From Penicillus capitatus (Eukaryota; Chlorophyta): a stretch of 64,000 nt of DNA. The number at the start of each line of letters is the position of its first letter. Position 1 is the first letter of the stretch. The position numbers and the translations under genes are program-made. The notes under the pieces were generated by a model. It was not told the DNA's origin. It did not search any database and was given only the letters and a program-made list of their open reading frames with translations. Below, one piece after another: positions 33,982 to 46,093 of the stretch. The stretch spans positions 124,001-188,000 of the forward strand of contig OZ287695.1 in the NCBI GenBank assembly GCA_965649825.1, in the 5' to 3' direction.

Positions 33982-36900
33982 TCAGGCATTTAAAAGGTCC
34001 TCGAGGGTGTCTCTTTTCCTCGCGGGACACTCTGAATTCTTCGCTTCGCAGACGAGGTCCAGAGGAGTGCTTCCTTCTTCGTTTGCTGAAGACGTGGATG
34101 CACCGGCATCGACAAGCACCTAGGATTCTCGCCTCATGCCTAGAGAGAGAATGCATTCGCTATCTACCTCGACGACATCCAAGTGACCGCCATAAGATGC
34201 AAAGTGCATTGCCCTCCATCCGAATTCGTCAGCGATCTCCACATCCACACCTCTGTCAAGAAGAACCTGTCCATCGAAGCAGATGCCGATGCCGGAAAAA
34301 CGAAGTAGGTGGATAACGACTTCGACAAACTCAGTCTGGCCGTAACGTGACGCTATGTGAAGCGGAGTCTGTCCATCGTCCGATGCGGCATTGATGTCAG
34401 CACCATTGCGAGCCAGAATCTGTCGACAGACTTCTTGCGATGCGACAACCAAGTAAGACGAAGGCGGACCGTTGCAATCTGATAGTGTCCGTCGTAGGCT
34501 GCTTGATGAAGAGGACTGGATCCGGTTTCTTGGACGGCATTGACTTGTGCTCCACTCGATACGAGAGTCTGTTTGTCATATCATTGGTCATCGTTGCCCG
34601 AGAGACAGATGCAGACGGACCTTCACGATATCGAGATCGCCGTAGTACGCCGCATAGAGTAAAGGCGTCCATCCGTATTCGTCGACAGAGTTGACATCCG
34701 CCTCTTCATTTACCAGAACCTGTAGAGTGATGATGCAGAGAAGGGTTAGAAGGAAGGGAAGAGCCCGCAAACCTGAACGACTTCATGGTGTTCGTTGTAC
34801 GCGGCATAAAGCAAAGGCGTCCATTCGTATTTGTTAACGGCATTGACAGCAGCCCCACTGGCGATGAGAATCTGCCACCAAATGCTGTCTGATCTGCAGC
34901 GCGAAGAAGATGCAGATGCACCTTTGCGACATCCGCGTGTCCAAAACGTGCTGTATAGTGAAGAGGAGTCCATTTGTCTTCATCCACGGCATTAACGTCT
35001 GCACCTTCGGCTATCAAAATCTGTCCATCGATGACTCTTCTGGCGAGATCTGTAAACAGGGTGAAGATGCACCTCTGCGATATCCATGCTTCCTTGACGC
35101 GCTGCCAAGTGCAACGAAGTCACTTCATAGTCTTCAACGGCATCCACATCTTCGACTTTAGGAGCCAGAATCTGATGACAAGATTGCAATTCTTGCAAAT
35201 CGAAAAAATCGCGTTACTTCTGCGGCGCCGACGTGTCCATAGGAAGATGCGAGATGCAGCGGATTCGCGCCGCTATTCAGGGCCACGTTGACGTCAACGC
35301 CTTCCTCGACCAAGGCCTGACGAACACTTTCTTCGACCGGCGTGCTTGAATGGAAATGCGAGTTACCTTCACAATCGCAGAATGTCCGTAGCGGGAAGCC
35401 GTATGCAGCACGTTCCATCCATCCCATCTGACAGCATCGACATCTGCTCCACGGAGGATCAACATCTGCCAACAGATCTCCATTGCCTCAGTGTCAAAAC
35501 CGAGAAAGAGTGATGACCTCTGCAATGTGAGAGTGTCCGAAACGCGATGCGAGATGGAGCGGCGTCCACCCTTCGTCCTTGACCGCGTCAATATGCGCTC
35601 CGTTGCGCATGAGAATCTGTCGGCGTCGATACTCCGCTGCCTTACGCACAAGAACGATAAGGAATGACCTCCGCGATCATGAAGTGTCCGTATCGTGCCG
35701 CTTCGTGCAGAGGGGCGACTCCATTGGAATCAACGGCATTAGCATCCGCACCTCTGTTTAATAGCAGCTGCCAACAAGACCGCGTTATGGATGCATCTCA
35801 CACGATCGCGAACGCACTTTCACGATCTTAAAGTGCCCGGCGAACGAGGCGAGATGCAAGGGTGTCCAGCCGAAGTCTGTCAAAGGGTCGACGTCGATAC
35901 CTTCGTCGAGCAGAATCTGTCGGACAACTGCCGCAGTCGAGACACCAAAACGCAGCAAGGGTCACCTTTGCGATCTCCTTGTGTCCATAGCGCGCCGCCA
36001 CGTGCAGCGCCGTCCAGTCTTCGTCTGTCACGGCAGTGACATCGGCGCCAAGATCAATCAGCAGCTGCGAAAAGGTCCTCAATGTCGGCGCATGAGGCGC
36101 CATGAAAGCATAGAGCGGACAGAGACTGACCTGCACGATGTCGGTTCTGTCGTAATAGGCGGCGTAATGCAACACCGTCCACTGCTCGTAATCTGCCGCG
36201 TCAATGTCCGCTCCGTTTTCAATAAGCACCTGCGCATCGTTCGCGAAAACTCTCGTCCTGAACGACGTCGTCGGCGTACCTTTGCGACTTTGTCGTTTCC
36301 GTATTGCGCTGCCCTGTGCAGCGGCGTCGCTCCAGTATCGTCGACCGCGTTCACGTTAGCCTCGGACAATAAGAGGACCTAAGCACGTACAGTCGTACGT
36401 TCTCGCTCTGTGTGGATGCGCAAGCCAGTTTGCTCGAGAGTCGGGAAGCACGCACCCTCGCTACCGACGCGGATCCGTTGACTGCTGCTACGTGCAATGG
36501 CGTCGATCCGTCAACATTCCTTTGGCTCACCTTCGAGCCATCGTCCAACAGAATCTGCAGAACAGTCCTTTAGCCGGAAGGGAACAGGCATAGCCACATA
36601 AAACGCGACAGCCATTGTCACAGTCTCACCTTTGCACACTTGACTGCACCGTAAGCCGCTGTCCAATGAAGAAGAGTCGGCTGTCCTGCCAATGGATATC
36701 CTGAAAGTTCAGAGTTGTTGTAAACGGATTGGACAGGCAGGCCATCCGCGAGCACAGATCTCAGTTTCGCGCCGTTATCGTCTGCGATGGAAGAGATCGC
36801 CTCCTAGAAATACACTGTCACCCATCGATCTGTGCAAGGAATGTTAGCGGCTTACCAAGATGGACATTCCATCTTCTGTGTCCGGTGAACGGCTCCGATC

Positions 36901-38151
36901 TTTGATGATCATCTCTTGTGCTGTACTTACTGGAGATTCGTTCTGAAGTGAGTTGAGTGAGAGAGTGAGCACATATTGTAAAGGAAGATGTGAATAACCT
37001 TGTCGATGATATCCAAGATCCAACCCCAGAAGTAGCCAATGCTCGTGAAGGCATCAGGACTGCTTCCATCACACCTTCCTTCTCCGTTTCCAAATAAATC
37101 GATACCGACAACCAGATCCAGTTTCGGGGTTCCTTCGCTTACATTACCGTCTGGCATGCTGGGAATGATCAACGGCCCTCCCGAGTCCCCTATTAATATC
37201 ATCTCACTTTCATGAACGGCAGAGATAGAGCAGATCCGATCACCTGAACACGCCTGTTGAGTGACTTCAGGTGATTCAACGCAGATGATGTGATCTTTTG
37301 GGTGAAAGCTGAGTTGTTCTCCACATGGCTGCGACGCCAACTGGACGAGACTATTTGCCATCTGCAAGTAACGTGGGTATCGCTCGCGTCTCGTTCTTCC
37401 CCAACCCACAATTGTGAACTCCTGATCCTCATCAAAGTGGGCAATCTGATGAGCAAACAAGGGCTCCGGCAGATCGACGCTTCGGTCGAGCTCCAACAGA
37501 GCGATGTCATAACCCGACCTCGCGCGACCCTTCCAAGATTCGTGAATGTGCGTCGCTTTCGTCTTCAGTGTCTGTACAAGATGTCCGACGTCTCAAAGCT
37601 CATTCATCACACGTGGAGGCAGGCTTACGGGCACAGAGGCAGTTCGCCGACGATCGCTGAAACCACAAAGGACTGTGGGCGTTTGTTCGACCGATTCTCC
37701 TCCCTCCGGGTCGACGCAATGCGCCGCCGTAAGAATCCATTTGCTGCGAAACAGCACGCCAGTACAGGTGCTACTACTTCCTTCGACGTATGTGTACGTC
37801 AAGTGGCACACGTAAGGGAACCTCTCTTCCGGAACGCGCACTCCCTGTCCAACGCAAAAAAAACAATCAACATGCAGACAATAGTGCCAGAGTGAGATTG
37901 TTTACCCCCGCTACGTTCTGACGATAGTCTGTGGCGTTATCCGTCTCGGCAGTGCCTAACGAAGAAACGCACTCCCGTCGATACACGTCACGGTCGACGC
38001 AGAGATTACCGAAGGCTCGGTAGTGTGCTCGTATGTCTCCGAAGGACAGGTCGCAAGCGACGGCGAGGACGAGGAGTATTGCTTGTGCGAGACGGCCTCG
38101 CCCATTGAGACCGCCACGAATACCGGGCTGAGTTTGTACACTACCTCCCAT
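33982..38151 (-). CDS. P3: secreted trypsin-like protease fused to about 17 ankyrin repeats
   Basis: The signal exon starts at 38151 ([19 protein letters not shown]) and carries a 55-residue propeptide ending VAG; the next exon opens [15 protein letters not shown], recreating an IVGG-like activation point. The His exon (37841-37600) has [13 protein letters not shown]. The Asp exon (about 37550-37250) has [12 protein letters not shown] and [12 protein letters not shown]. The Ser exon (about 37195-37000) has [13 protein letters not shown] and ends DIIDK. A GT-AG intron of about 51 bp joins DIIDK to a polar linker (ESPVSTA-like, approximate), then the head module (about 36800-36645, [17 protein letters not shown]) and 99-nt ankyrin exons down to the cap ending at 33982 ([18 protein letters not shown]-x6-C). 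Residue 189 is Gln (TQQACSGDSGG), so the S1 pocket is not trypsin-like. It is colinear with P5. Confidence 0.78.
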
Positions 38152-40358
38152 TGTCGTTCCCGAACGAATCGTGTCGCAGCCGGGGTTGCACTAACAGAAG
38201 AACCGAGTCGTTCTCAAGTGGAAACAGGTGTCGTAAGAAAGCGCGATCGTCGAAGTCGACCTACACGATGAGCCGAAAACGGTAAAGGCAGGATGCTTTT
38301 CCGCCGTTTGCAGCTGCTTAAGTAGCTTCGACTGGTCTGTTCAGCTGCCATAAAGATCCGTATTTCTATGAGTCTTTGTCACGCGTCATTGTTCCCATTC
38401 GTTTTCATTGGTTTTTATATGGTACATTTATATTGCCGGTTCCTCTTGATTACAGTATCGCCTTCCATGGCTAAAACCACAAAAGGCGTTACTGGTACGG
38501 AGACCAGGCGGACAAAAGAATACGATGTCTGGGGGCTTTTTGCAGTATGCTCCGTGAGTATGTGGCACTCGACGACAGACAACGTAGATAGTGCGCTGAC
38601 GCAACGACGCGGTGTGTACCAGAACGGGAACAACCGCGCAGCCGTTCTTTTACGCAATGGGTAACACCTACCGCCAGCTCAGTTTTTGATACCCCTGTTC
38701 TTTCCGTACGAGGTGTAAATGGTTCTGTGATGTTTGTTCATGCGATTTAGACATGACGAGAAGTATGAGGTGAGCATGACATCGTGCAGGACGAGCATGA
38801 TGAGAGGTATAACGTCATGCGACTTCCAAGTGTCGAATGGTCATGACTCTTCTGCGAGCCGTTTTTAATATACTAGTGCGATGCACATTTCGCGTTGATT
38901 ATTCGATGACGGCGGAGGCGAGCCCCGAAGAACCCGGCCTTCGCTGAATCTAGGACGTAGAGCAAAACTTTGTTCTGAGCTGCAAGATGACCGCGAGCTG
39001 ATAATTTGCGGATTGTCTATTTTGTAAAATGGTGAAAGTGGAGGCCGCTAAGCTTGTCGATGTCACCTCCTCATTTAGAAAGCATTCGTTTTGCATGCAA
39101 AATCCCTGTTCGCTGCTAAAACTGTAACAAACCGAAAAGGGTAACGTTAATTTGTTTAAAAGAATGGCGCAATTTCGACTGAGTGGTGATGGGGCATCTC
39201 TAAAATGACGGTGTTTGCGTTGTTATAATGGGAAATGATGTGACAGTCCTCGGAAGACAGTGAAATACGCTGCGGACTAAGGCTGTTGGATAATTTTGTA
39301 AAGACTCAAGAACGTTCTGGCAGCAGAAATCAATGATCATTGTTCTGTCCATGACCATTCTTTATTCTAGAGCTGCGTGACGTAACCGTTGACGTGCCCG
39401 GTTACTGCAGAGAAAGCGCAACGACGAGGACGGTGAACTTCAGTAAATTTCGTGTTGACGTTCCCAGCTGTTAGCTCGGAAGCTTCTAGTATTCACTGTG
39501 AACTTTCAGTCTCCCTCACTGTGAGTTTTCGGCGAATTTCCTAGTCTTGTCGGTCCCAACACTTGAAGAGTATAAAAGCGAGGGTATGAGACATTAAACA
39601 TCTTCCGTTTTACATTAGCGTTCTACTTGTGTTTGTCTATTGCATACATTCCAATGTCAACAACATCTACTGGCTACGGTTGTAGTAAGCTATCTGTTGG
39701 TTACGCTTCGGGTTTGGTTTTCGCAATCCTAACTAGCCCGTTTTCATCTTACCTCAAGATTTCCGCTGCGATTGTGAGATGAGTCAACGCGGAGACGATC
39801 AAGAATCCCCCGCTAGTCCCATTGGCGTCCTCACAGGCCACGAGAACCAATAATACCTGCATTGTCGTCGCGTCACGGCAAAATACATCCCAAGAGACGT
39901 GGAGGGTGAGGGGCTTGCAACGAATCTTCATGATCTCTCTCTGTAGACAAAGAATTACTGTACGGAGACTGTCTGTTTGCATTTGTACGAGTCAAAGAGT
40001 CGACGCTGTTCGAGTTGGAACAACTGAATGCATTCGTTGATTGCGAAGCGTATGACCCGTGATTTGGCGATCTCTCTTGTTCTTTGCCGGTAAGAAACCA
40101 ACGAATGGCACCACGTATGTGTTCTGGAATCAAGAAGAAAACGACTGTGGCGTATCTACGAACTTTGCACAATCGATTAGTGAAAGCGGAGAGCGATCAC
40201 GTATCGACATCAATTGAGCAGCGCACTCTGGTACTTCTGTTTTCTCTTCGTGAGTTGATTGATCAAGCATTCTTTCTCCCTTGGCAACGTATCACATCGA
40301 TGAGATTGAAGATTTCATGATCAGGATCACCGTCTCCGTGGCATGTTTAGTTAATTCT
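38152..40358. other. Intergenic, P3 to P4, first half
   Basis: This forms part of the duplicated block; 38380-38660 and 39870-40370 have counterparts at about 50480-50830 and 51110-52380. Coding potential is weak apart from a 42-codon ORF behind a TATA box (listed separately). A 20-nt piece near 39163 (AAAAGAATGGCGCAATTTCG) recurs on the opposite strand near 42743, a sign of a dispersed repeat. Confidence 0.5.
39571..39782 (+). promoter_or_regulatory. TATA box followed by a 42-codon ORF
   Basis: TATAAAAG at 39571-39578 is followed after 75 bp by an ATG (39654) and a 42-codon ORF to TGA 39780-39782 with a hydrophobic middle (LSVGYASGLVFAILTSPF). The ORF may be a first exon or a short peptide gene, or the box may belong to a repeat. 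I know no relative. Confidence 0.3.
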
Positions 40359-41370
40359 ATGGGCCAGCGCTTTTTTTTTGATTGTGGGCTTTTACAACTC
40401 CTTTTTGTGAAGATCAGGAGTGGGTCTGTACATTAGGTGTGAACAAAGTATCTATGTATCACACGTGTCATCCCGGATTAAGGATGCAAGGCAGCCTGGA
40501 TTAGGAGTTGCACCAACTTCTTCCTTCTTGTCTCCACTTGGCACTGATGTCTTCTACGAACTCCGACATCTCTTTCGGAAACTGGAAAATGCACGCAGTT
40601 GAGAGCGTTCCCGGAATCTGTCGCTGGAGCTTCCTTCGTGCTTCATGAAACAAAGGGCATTCCAGTAAGAGGTGCTCTCTGTCTTCTAGCGCCGCTCCAC
40701 ATGAGCATTCCGGAGATTCGGCCAGGGCTCCAAATCTGAACAGGTATTGTTTCGAAGGGAAGTGGTTTGCTGCGAACTGCGAGAGTCTGGAAGCCTGGGC
40801 TCTCTCTAGGTATTTCCCAGGGAAGTGCCCTCGTCGGAAATTCGTCAGGTGCGCCGTCAGATGGAAGCTGGTGTTTCGCTGTTTGATGTCCTTTGCTGCC
40901 TCCTTATTCAGAAAGTGCGCGATCCGGTGCTTGATCCATGATCTGTGCGGCGGAATTCCCTTTGGGCCGCCACTGCTGTCTTCTGTGATAGCGGTTGCCC
41001 GTCTCCACTCTGACAGGGCATAGAACAGACCGGGTTTCCATTTCTGAGTTGCCCAGAAGATCGAGTGGCCATCAGTGGACCAATCGAGAAGTTCTTGTTG
41101 TATCTGGATGCCGGTTTCTGAGACGTTGGTCCAGCTTAGAGCTGCTTTCTGGATTCGGTTCGAGTCGACAATTACGACCAGGCTTTGTCTTCGATTCGGC
41201 GCTGTCGAGGTCAGCCGCTCTTTCAGGGTGCACAGGCCCTTGTACAGACCCACAAGCGTGGAGAGCTCCTCCGACGCCCAGTCTGGATCCCACCAGCTTT
41301 CACCTTGTCGGTTGTCTCCTTGAGAGAGTCCCCAGCTGGTGCCGAGGCGGTGACGGATGGGCCAGCGCTT
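40359..41370 (-). mobile_element. 5'-truncated non-LTR retrotransposon with target-site duplication
   Basis: The insert is 40373-41356, flanked by identical 14-bp copies of ATGGGCCAGCGCTT (40359-40372 and 41357-41370). A run of T at 40371-40379 is the poly(A) tail of a minus-strand element. The minus-strand frame ending at 40501 encodes the C-terminal part of a LINE polyprotein: an RNase-H-like segment (SLVVIVDSNRIQKAAL, WSTDGHSIFWATQ) and the usual Cys/His ending (CSCGAALEDREHLLLECPLF). Reverse transcriptase and 5' parts are absent, as expected of a truncated target-primed insertion. The empty site survives in the duplicated block at 52369-52382, with two mismatches. The element cannot move by itself. 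Confidence 0.85.
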
Positions 41371-42391
41371 GCTTTCTATGTAGCACGTGTATTGTGCAAG
41401 GATGGGTGCAAATGATGAAGGAACCTTGATTAAGCTTGCACTCACAAAAACAACAGAACAGAGGCATTGAAACCTCGATGAGAGTTTTTATTAACGCCCG
41501 TAGTGCAAGTGTCAGACTAAATGAGCACAATGAAGGCATCCCGACTGTATAAGGGAGGTCACATCAGAACCTACTACATGTCACATCAGAACCCTAACAC
41601 TATAAAAGGGGGACAATTGCGTTGTTTACGTCGTTCTGTTTAAAGTCTTCCGCTAATGCGTGTGTTTGTTCACCGACAACGCGACAGCAAGGTCATTAAA
41701 TGGCCGAGTAGACAAATTGGACGATTGCTTACATATCTGAGATCTATTGAAGAATTCTTAGGATTCCAAGATGATCCGTGCTGCGCCATAAGTATACACG
41801 CGCTAGTACTGTGAAGAACTCCCACCGGCAGTCTGACCCTCCACGTCCCCTAGAATGACGTCGGCGTGGACACGTATCTCCCCCTCGCTTGCGCGGCGAG
41901 GGAGCGAGGACGAGGAGAGTAAGTGCCTGAGTCGTCTCCCGGCTGGCCGTCTGACAAGAGCAGCCGAAGTCTTGAAGCAAGATTAGGATGGGCAAGGATA
42001 TCGGAGGCCATGCTAAAAGTTGCAACGAAGAGACAGCTTGTTACAAAGACGATAGACAACGAATGTTTTGACAAACAGAAACAGATCGTATGCGACTCAC
42101 AGACACAAGTGTAAACTCAGATGTCAAGCGAAAGATGTTTTATGTCCCGAGCCCTCGCTTTTGTACTCGTTCAATGATGGGACTAACAAGACAACGAAGC
42201 AAAATCTCGGGAAGTTTAAGAGTGTGTTTCCTGTCAAGTTTCTAATAAACTTGAGAAGAAGTTCGCCATGAAATTATAGAAACTTCTAAAGAATTTCAAC
42301 ATACAATTCAAGAAAATCTCACAGTCCTCGTCATTGCGACATCCTAGCAGTAGCTAGGGAGGGTCGACGTTTACGTCGCAAAGTTCTGGTC
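41371..42391. other. Intergenic, P3 to P4, second half
   Basis: 41371-41540 and 41690-41815 match 52383-52520 and 52530-52640. TATAAAAG at 41601 is followed by an ATG at 41656 and a 52-codon frame (IGRLLTYLRSIEEFLGFQDD). The paralogous copy near 52560 is broken, which argues against a conserved gene. Otherwise featureless. Confidence 0.4.
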
Positions 42392-42691
42392 CTAAGAAAA
42401 GCTAATGACGAAACAACGCCCATTAAGCACACCGACGTTCCTGTCGCCGGTCGGCCGCGCAGCGAAAACTATAACAATGGAAGTCTTTACACTGTGTTTG
42501 GAGCAGGGTAATGCAAGGTCAAGATCGTCCGTCATATACCCACGTGGTGACGTGACTTCCGTAGGCAGACGAGTCGGCACGCTGTCAGAACCAAAAAAAG
42601 TTCCTTGAGAAGCCAATGAGCTACTTGACAAGACAACAAGCGCCCCAAGAAACACATGAGCCCTTTTTGAACAAGGCAGTCCTATCGCCAT
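42392..42691 (-). CDS. Hypothetical small secreted protein A, 99 aa
   Basis: A minus-strand ORF whose N-terminus looks like a signal peptide (AIGLPCSKRAHVFLGALVVL, then SSSSLAS). The rest is polar with no domain. Its first 35 residues resemble a plus-strand ORF at 51582-51818 (AMGLPCCKGVHVLFLCCL), which lies in the duplicated intergenic block but in the opposite orientation. Similarity between two copies is the only support. It could instead be part of a dispersed repeat. Confidence 0.3.
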   Translation of the reverse strand: MAIGLPCSKRAHVFLGALVVLSSSSLASQGTFFGSDSVPTRLPTEVTSPRGYMTDDLDLALPCSKHSVKTSIVIVFAARPTGDRNVGVLNGRCFVISFS

Positions 42692-42887
42692 GGAAATCTT
42701 GGCGACAGTCCTATTACCATTCTGACGAAATTGCGCCATTCTTTTACAATTTCTTGTCAGACTGAAACCACATATGTATAAAACGTGTTCAGTCACATCC
42801 TACAAAACATCAGGAATGTAAATGTCAACGTGAATAAGACGTGTCGTTCCGTAAAGCGTGACAATGCCAAGCAAAAGTACAATTGAT

Positions 42888-44928
42888 CTAATACCACAGT
42901 AGAACGATGATGACGGCTAGCATATTTAGGTTAACGGCCCCTTGAGAAGCACTATCGCCATCAGGAGTGCTATACTCAATGTCAAGATAATCATCTTCGA
43001 TTAGCGATAGTATTTCCTGCAAGGCACGGATAGTCAGAATTCGTGCTTCCACAGTCTTTTACCACCTCTGATAGATGCGAATGAATCATCTCGGGTGCAC
43101 CATCGCTACCAGGAGTACCATAATCAATGCGAGTAGATATATCTTCAAGTGACGAAGGTGGCATTTCCTGAAAGGCACGGACGATCAGAATTAGTGTTAC
43201 CACAGTCTTTCACCTCCTCTGACAGATGCGAATGAATCATCTCGGGTGCACCATCGCTACCAGGAGTATTATAATCAATGCGAGTAGAATTATCTTCAAG
43301 TGAGGAAGGTGGCATTTCCTGCAAGGCACGGACGATCAGAATTCGGGTTGCCACAGTCTTTTACCTCCTCTGACAGATGCGAATGAATCATCTCGGGTGC
43401 ACCATCGCTACCAGGAGTATTATAATCAATGTGAGTAGAAATATCTTCAAGTGAGGAAGGCGGTATTTCCTGCAAGGCACGGACGATCAGAATTCGGGTT
43501 GCCACAGTCTCTTACGTCTTCAGACGGTTGCGATTGAATCGTCTCGTTTGCATCATCCACATCAGGTACAGCATCTTCTTCCTAAAAAGGCAACATCAGC
43601 AGAGAAGAAAATGATAATCACCTATTATGTTAGGCAATGATTCGATAGTGTTTTTGTTGGAGTTTTCTGAACGGATAAAGAATCATTCTATATACCAGGA
43701 AAAGCGTCGGGAGACGTCATTAAAGCTTTATTGAGTTCTAAGGTGTTGTGAGCGCATGTTTATAAAATAAAACAAAGACAAACACTCTCATCAGCGACAA
43801 ACGAAGTCACAGTAAGCATTAGCGCGAACAAGAGCCCTTTTGCCTCAAGTATCTCACCTTGGAGACCTTTCCGTCGGCGACACGTGTCAACCAGTCCCAA
43901 AAGTAACCTATGCTTAGATAGACTGCTGGTGAGCTGCCGTTACAGTCTTTGGACCCAAAAGAAGTGACGCCAATGACCAGATCACGCTCTGGCCTGCCAG
44001 CCGTCAGGTTGCCATCCGGCTTGTTCGGGATGAGCAAAGGACTTCCAGAGTCACCTGAATGAAGAAAAACGTAATCTGAGTAAGTATGGGTCGGATAAGG
44101 AGAGAGCTGTAGCTCACCTTCACAGGTATCCTCGTACATTAATCCAGCACAGATCATCTTTTCAAACTCGATGCCAAACCTTTTTCTGCAACGTTGAGGA
44201 GGAAGGTTGATCAGATTCTCTGCCATCTGCAATCGATCTGGGAACGCGCCTTTCCGGTTCCTCCCCCAACCTACGGCGGTGAACGCTTGTCCGTATCTGA
44301 ATTCTCCCCCTTGTCTATCGAATACAGGCAGTGTGACGTTCGCCTCCCTGTCCAGCTCGATCACAGCAATGTCGTATCCTTCATTCACATCCCCCGTCCA
44401 GGAGTCATACATATGGGCGGCCACGCCACTGAAGGTCTGTCGAACAGAAAGTTAAAAAGTCGACAGCGTGATTTGGGCAACGGAACCAATTCGGGAATAT
44501 AGTCGCTGAGGTCGTGTATCCCGCAGTAGACGAGAGGATTTCTTCCGACTGTTCCGGAACGGGAGGGGTTAATGCAGTGGGCGGCAGTCACCACCCACTT
44601 TTGACGGAAGAGCGTCCCTCCGCAGACGTGCCTTTCGCTCACTCTGTCGAGCAGACTGCAGACGTACGGGAATCTGCCAACCGGCGCCTCCACTCCCTAT
44701 AAGACAACGCATACACATTGTCAAAGCGCGTTGTCAACCGAGGTAAACATACCGCTATTCTTGGCACGCTGTTCGTGAAGTTGAAGCTCTTTAACTCACC
44801 TAGCAAAAGCCGTGCGGAAGTTACCGGTTTGCAACTGTTGCTGCTGGTGACCTACCCGTTTGGGCGACAGTAGTATAACGGCCGACTAAGAGTAAAATTA
44901 ACGCAGCAACTGCGAGTGCTCCTTTCAT
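42888..44928 (-). CDS. P4: trypsin-like protease with repeated acidic linker and GPI-signal-like C-terminus
   Basis: Signal exon from 44928 (ALAVAALILLLVGRYTTVAQT), a small exon (LKSFNFTNSVPRIA), the His exon 44695-44500 (WVVTAAHCINPS), the Asp exon about 44435-44120 (EGYDIAVIELDRE, VGWGRNRKGAFP) and the Ser exon about 44056-43858 (GDSGSPLLIPNKP). S1 position 189 is Asp (YEDTCEGDSG), predicting Lys/Arg specificity. After the long intron come an acidic linker exon (about 43581-43516), three near-identical 35-codon linker exons (43469-43365, 43318-43214, about 43167-43063) and a last exon 43013-42888. The last exon has no Cys-rich/TM domain. It ends with small residues (DSASQG), a spacer and a hydrophobic run (LNMLAVIIVLLWY) at the very terminus, the layout of a GPI-anchor addition signal. 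The protease part is almost identical to that of P6. Confidence 0.72.
43063..43469 (-). repeat. Tandem exon triplication, about 151-bp unit
   Basis: Three consecutive units of one about 105-nt exon plus one about 46-nt intron lie inside P4. Each exon encodes PPSSLEDIST, then IDYNTPGSDGAP and EMIHSHLSEE. Splice sites (TTTCAG/GCAG and GTAAAAG/GTGAAAG) are repeated with the unit, so every copy adds 34-35 residues without changing frame. Confidence 0.85.
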
Positions 44929-45020
44929 GTTACGACAACCAAATTCGTCGTCAGGACGAATCGATTTGTAAAGAGATTTACGGACGGCGAAGAAGTACTG
45001 ACAATAATGCGAACTGGGAC

Positions 45021-45871
45021 TGTTAGAGCATGGAACGTCACTGTCGAATGACGTGACGTTATCCTATATATTCGCGTACGGACTCACCTGTAAGGAATAC
45101 CCGTCCGACTCTCCTCGCATCGCAGCCTCGACGCGCTCAGACCAATCGCCGACCCTATCGGTCCTAACAACTGGTTTCGGAGCAGGTCGTTCTTGGGGTC
45201 GCGTTTGGGAGCGCTGGTGTCGAGGGCCGCTGCAGAATCGTTTCGTCAGAGATCCGTCGACTGCCTCGGAAGTCGTGCGCCGTTCAGTTTAGAGAGTCTT
45301 GACTATCCGACCTAGTTTTCTGAGCCCGTATCCGTCGTCTGTACCGTGTCCGTGAGAGTTCTGACCGTTATCTGTGACAAGACGAAGCGCGAGGCGAGTG
45401 ACAGTGCCTCGGAAGCGTAAGAGCCGAAGGCTGTGTGGATGGTGATTCCCACAGAGGGAGAAGCATGGGAGCGTTGAGGAGTGACGCACATGGCTCGACT
45501 CCTGGCCAGCTGGCGTTTCGAGTACCAAGTAGTGTCCGACGTAGAAGCCGAAAAGAACCGTTAGAAGATCGACGCGCCGATTTCAGCAGTCGTATTGGGT
45601 CAACATTAGGATTTCAAGCAGAAAGAGTCGGGACATAACACCATTGTGTCCTATTCACTATTCTGTTGTTTTACGGACTTTGTCTCAAGAGAGACTGTCT
45701 GTTGTTTATTGGTGGGGGGGGGTTGTTGGATCGGGAAACGTCACTGTCGAATGACAAGACGTTTACCTATATAACGACGTACTGAGCACCTGTAAAGAAT
45801 ACCCGTCCGACTCTCCTCGCATCGCAGCCTCGACGCGCTCGGACCAATCGCCGACCCTATCGGTCCTACCA
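45021..45871 (+). mobile_element. TRIM-like miniature LTR retroelement
   Basis: Two direct repeats of about 149 bp (45021-45169 and 45724-45871) share CGTCACTGTCGAATGAC, a TATA-like CCTATATA and the block GACTCTCCTCGCATCGCAGC. They begin TGTTAG/TGTTGG and end CTAACA/CTACCA, so they have TG...CA termini with a short inverted repeat. Just inside the left repeat is TGGTTTCGGAGC (from 45172), which resembles an initiator-Met-tRNA primer binding site. Just before the right repeat is a polypurine tract (GGTGGGGGGGGG, 45711-45722). The interior is only about 550 bp and encodes no gag or pol, so it would depend on another element. Flanks share GGAC. The corresponding site near 33756-33775 in the duplicated block is empty. 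Confidence 0.75.
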
Positions 45872-46093
45872 GGACTCTTCTGTTCAATAAAGAGTAATCT
45901 AATTCTCTGTCGCTTCATTCCATTACAGTCGACATCTAATTCCTGACAGTTTCTTCGTACATTGGTATCCGTAACACTCTCGTTGTCGTAGAAGGCAACG
46001 GCAGATGTCTTTAGAGAGAATGAGAAATGTTTAAATGAGAAGTATCATAGCAGTGTTATGTGACATGTGTAGAAACGCAAGAGATGAATACTT

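Larger units (their letters stand above)
33780..41640. repeat. Segmental tandem duplication, left copy
   Basis: This block (P3, its upstream intergenic DNA and the sequence around the LINE insert) matches 45890-52640. Offsets are +12,112 at the P3 stop end and +12,104 at the P3 start, so coding DNA is colinear with few indels. Intergenic parts differ by insertions in each copy. Confidence 0.85.

Noticed and set aside
40995-41429. Plus-strand 144-codon ORF across the LINE insert
   Set aside because: It is the shadow of the retrotransposon ORF on the opposite strand and crosses the insertion border.
43063-43469. A CRISPR-like array from the regular 151-bp repeats
   Set aside because: The unit is a duplicated exon plus intron with coding frame and splice sites, in a eukaryotic gene. 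There are no short repeats with unique spacers.
45435-45638. A 67-codon ORF inside the TRIM-like element
   Set aside because: No similarity to gag, protease, integrase or reverse transcriptase that I can see, and the element is too short for an autonomous one.
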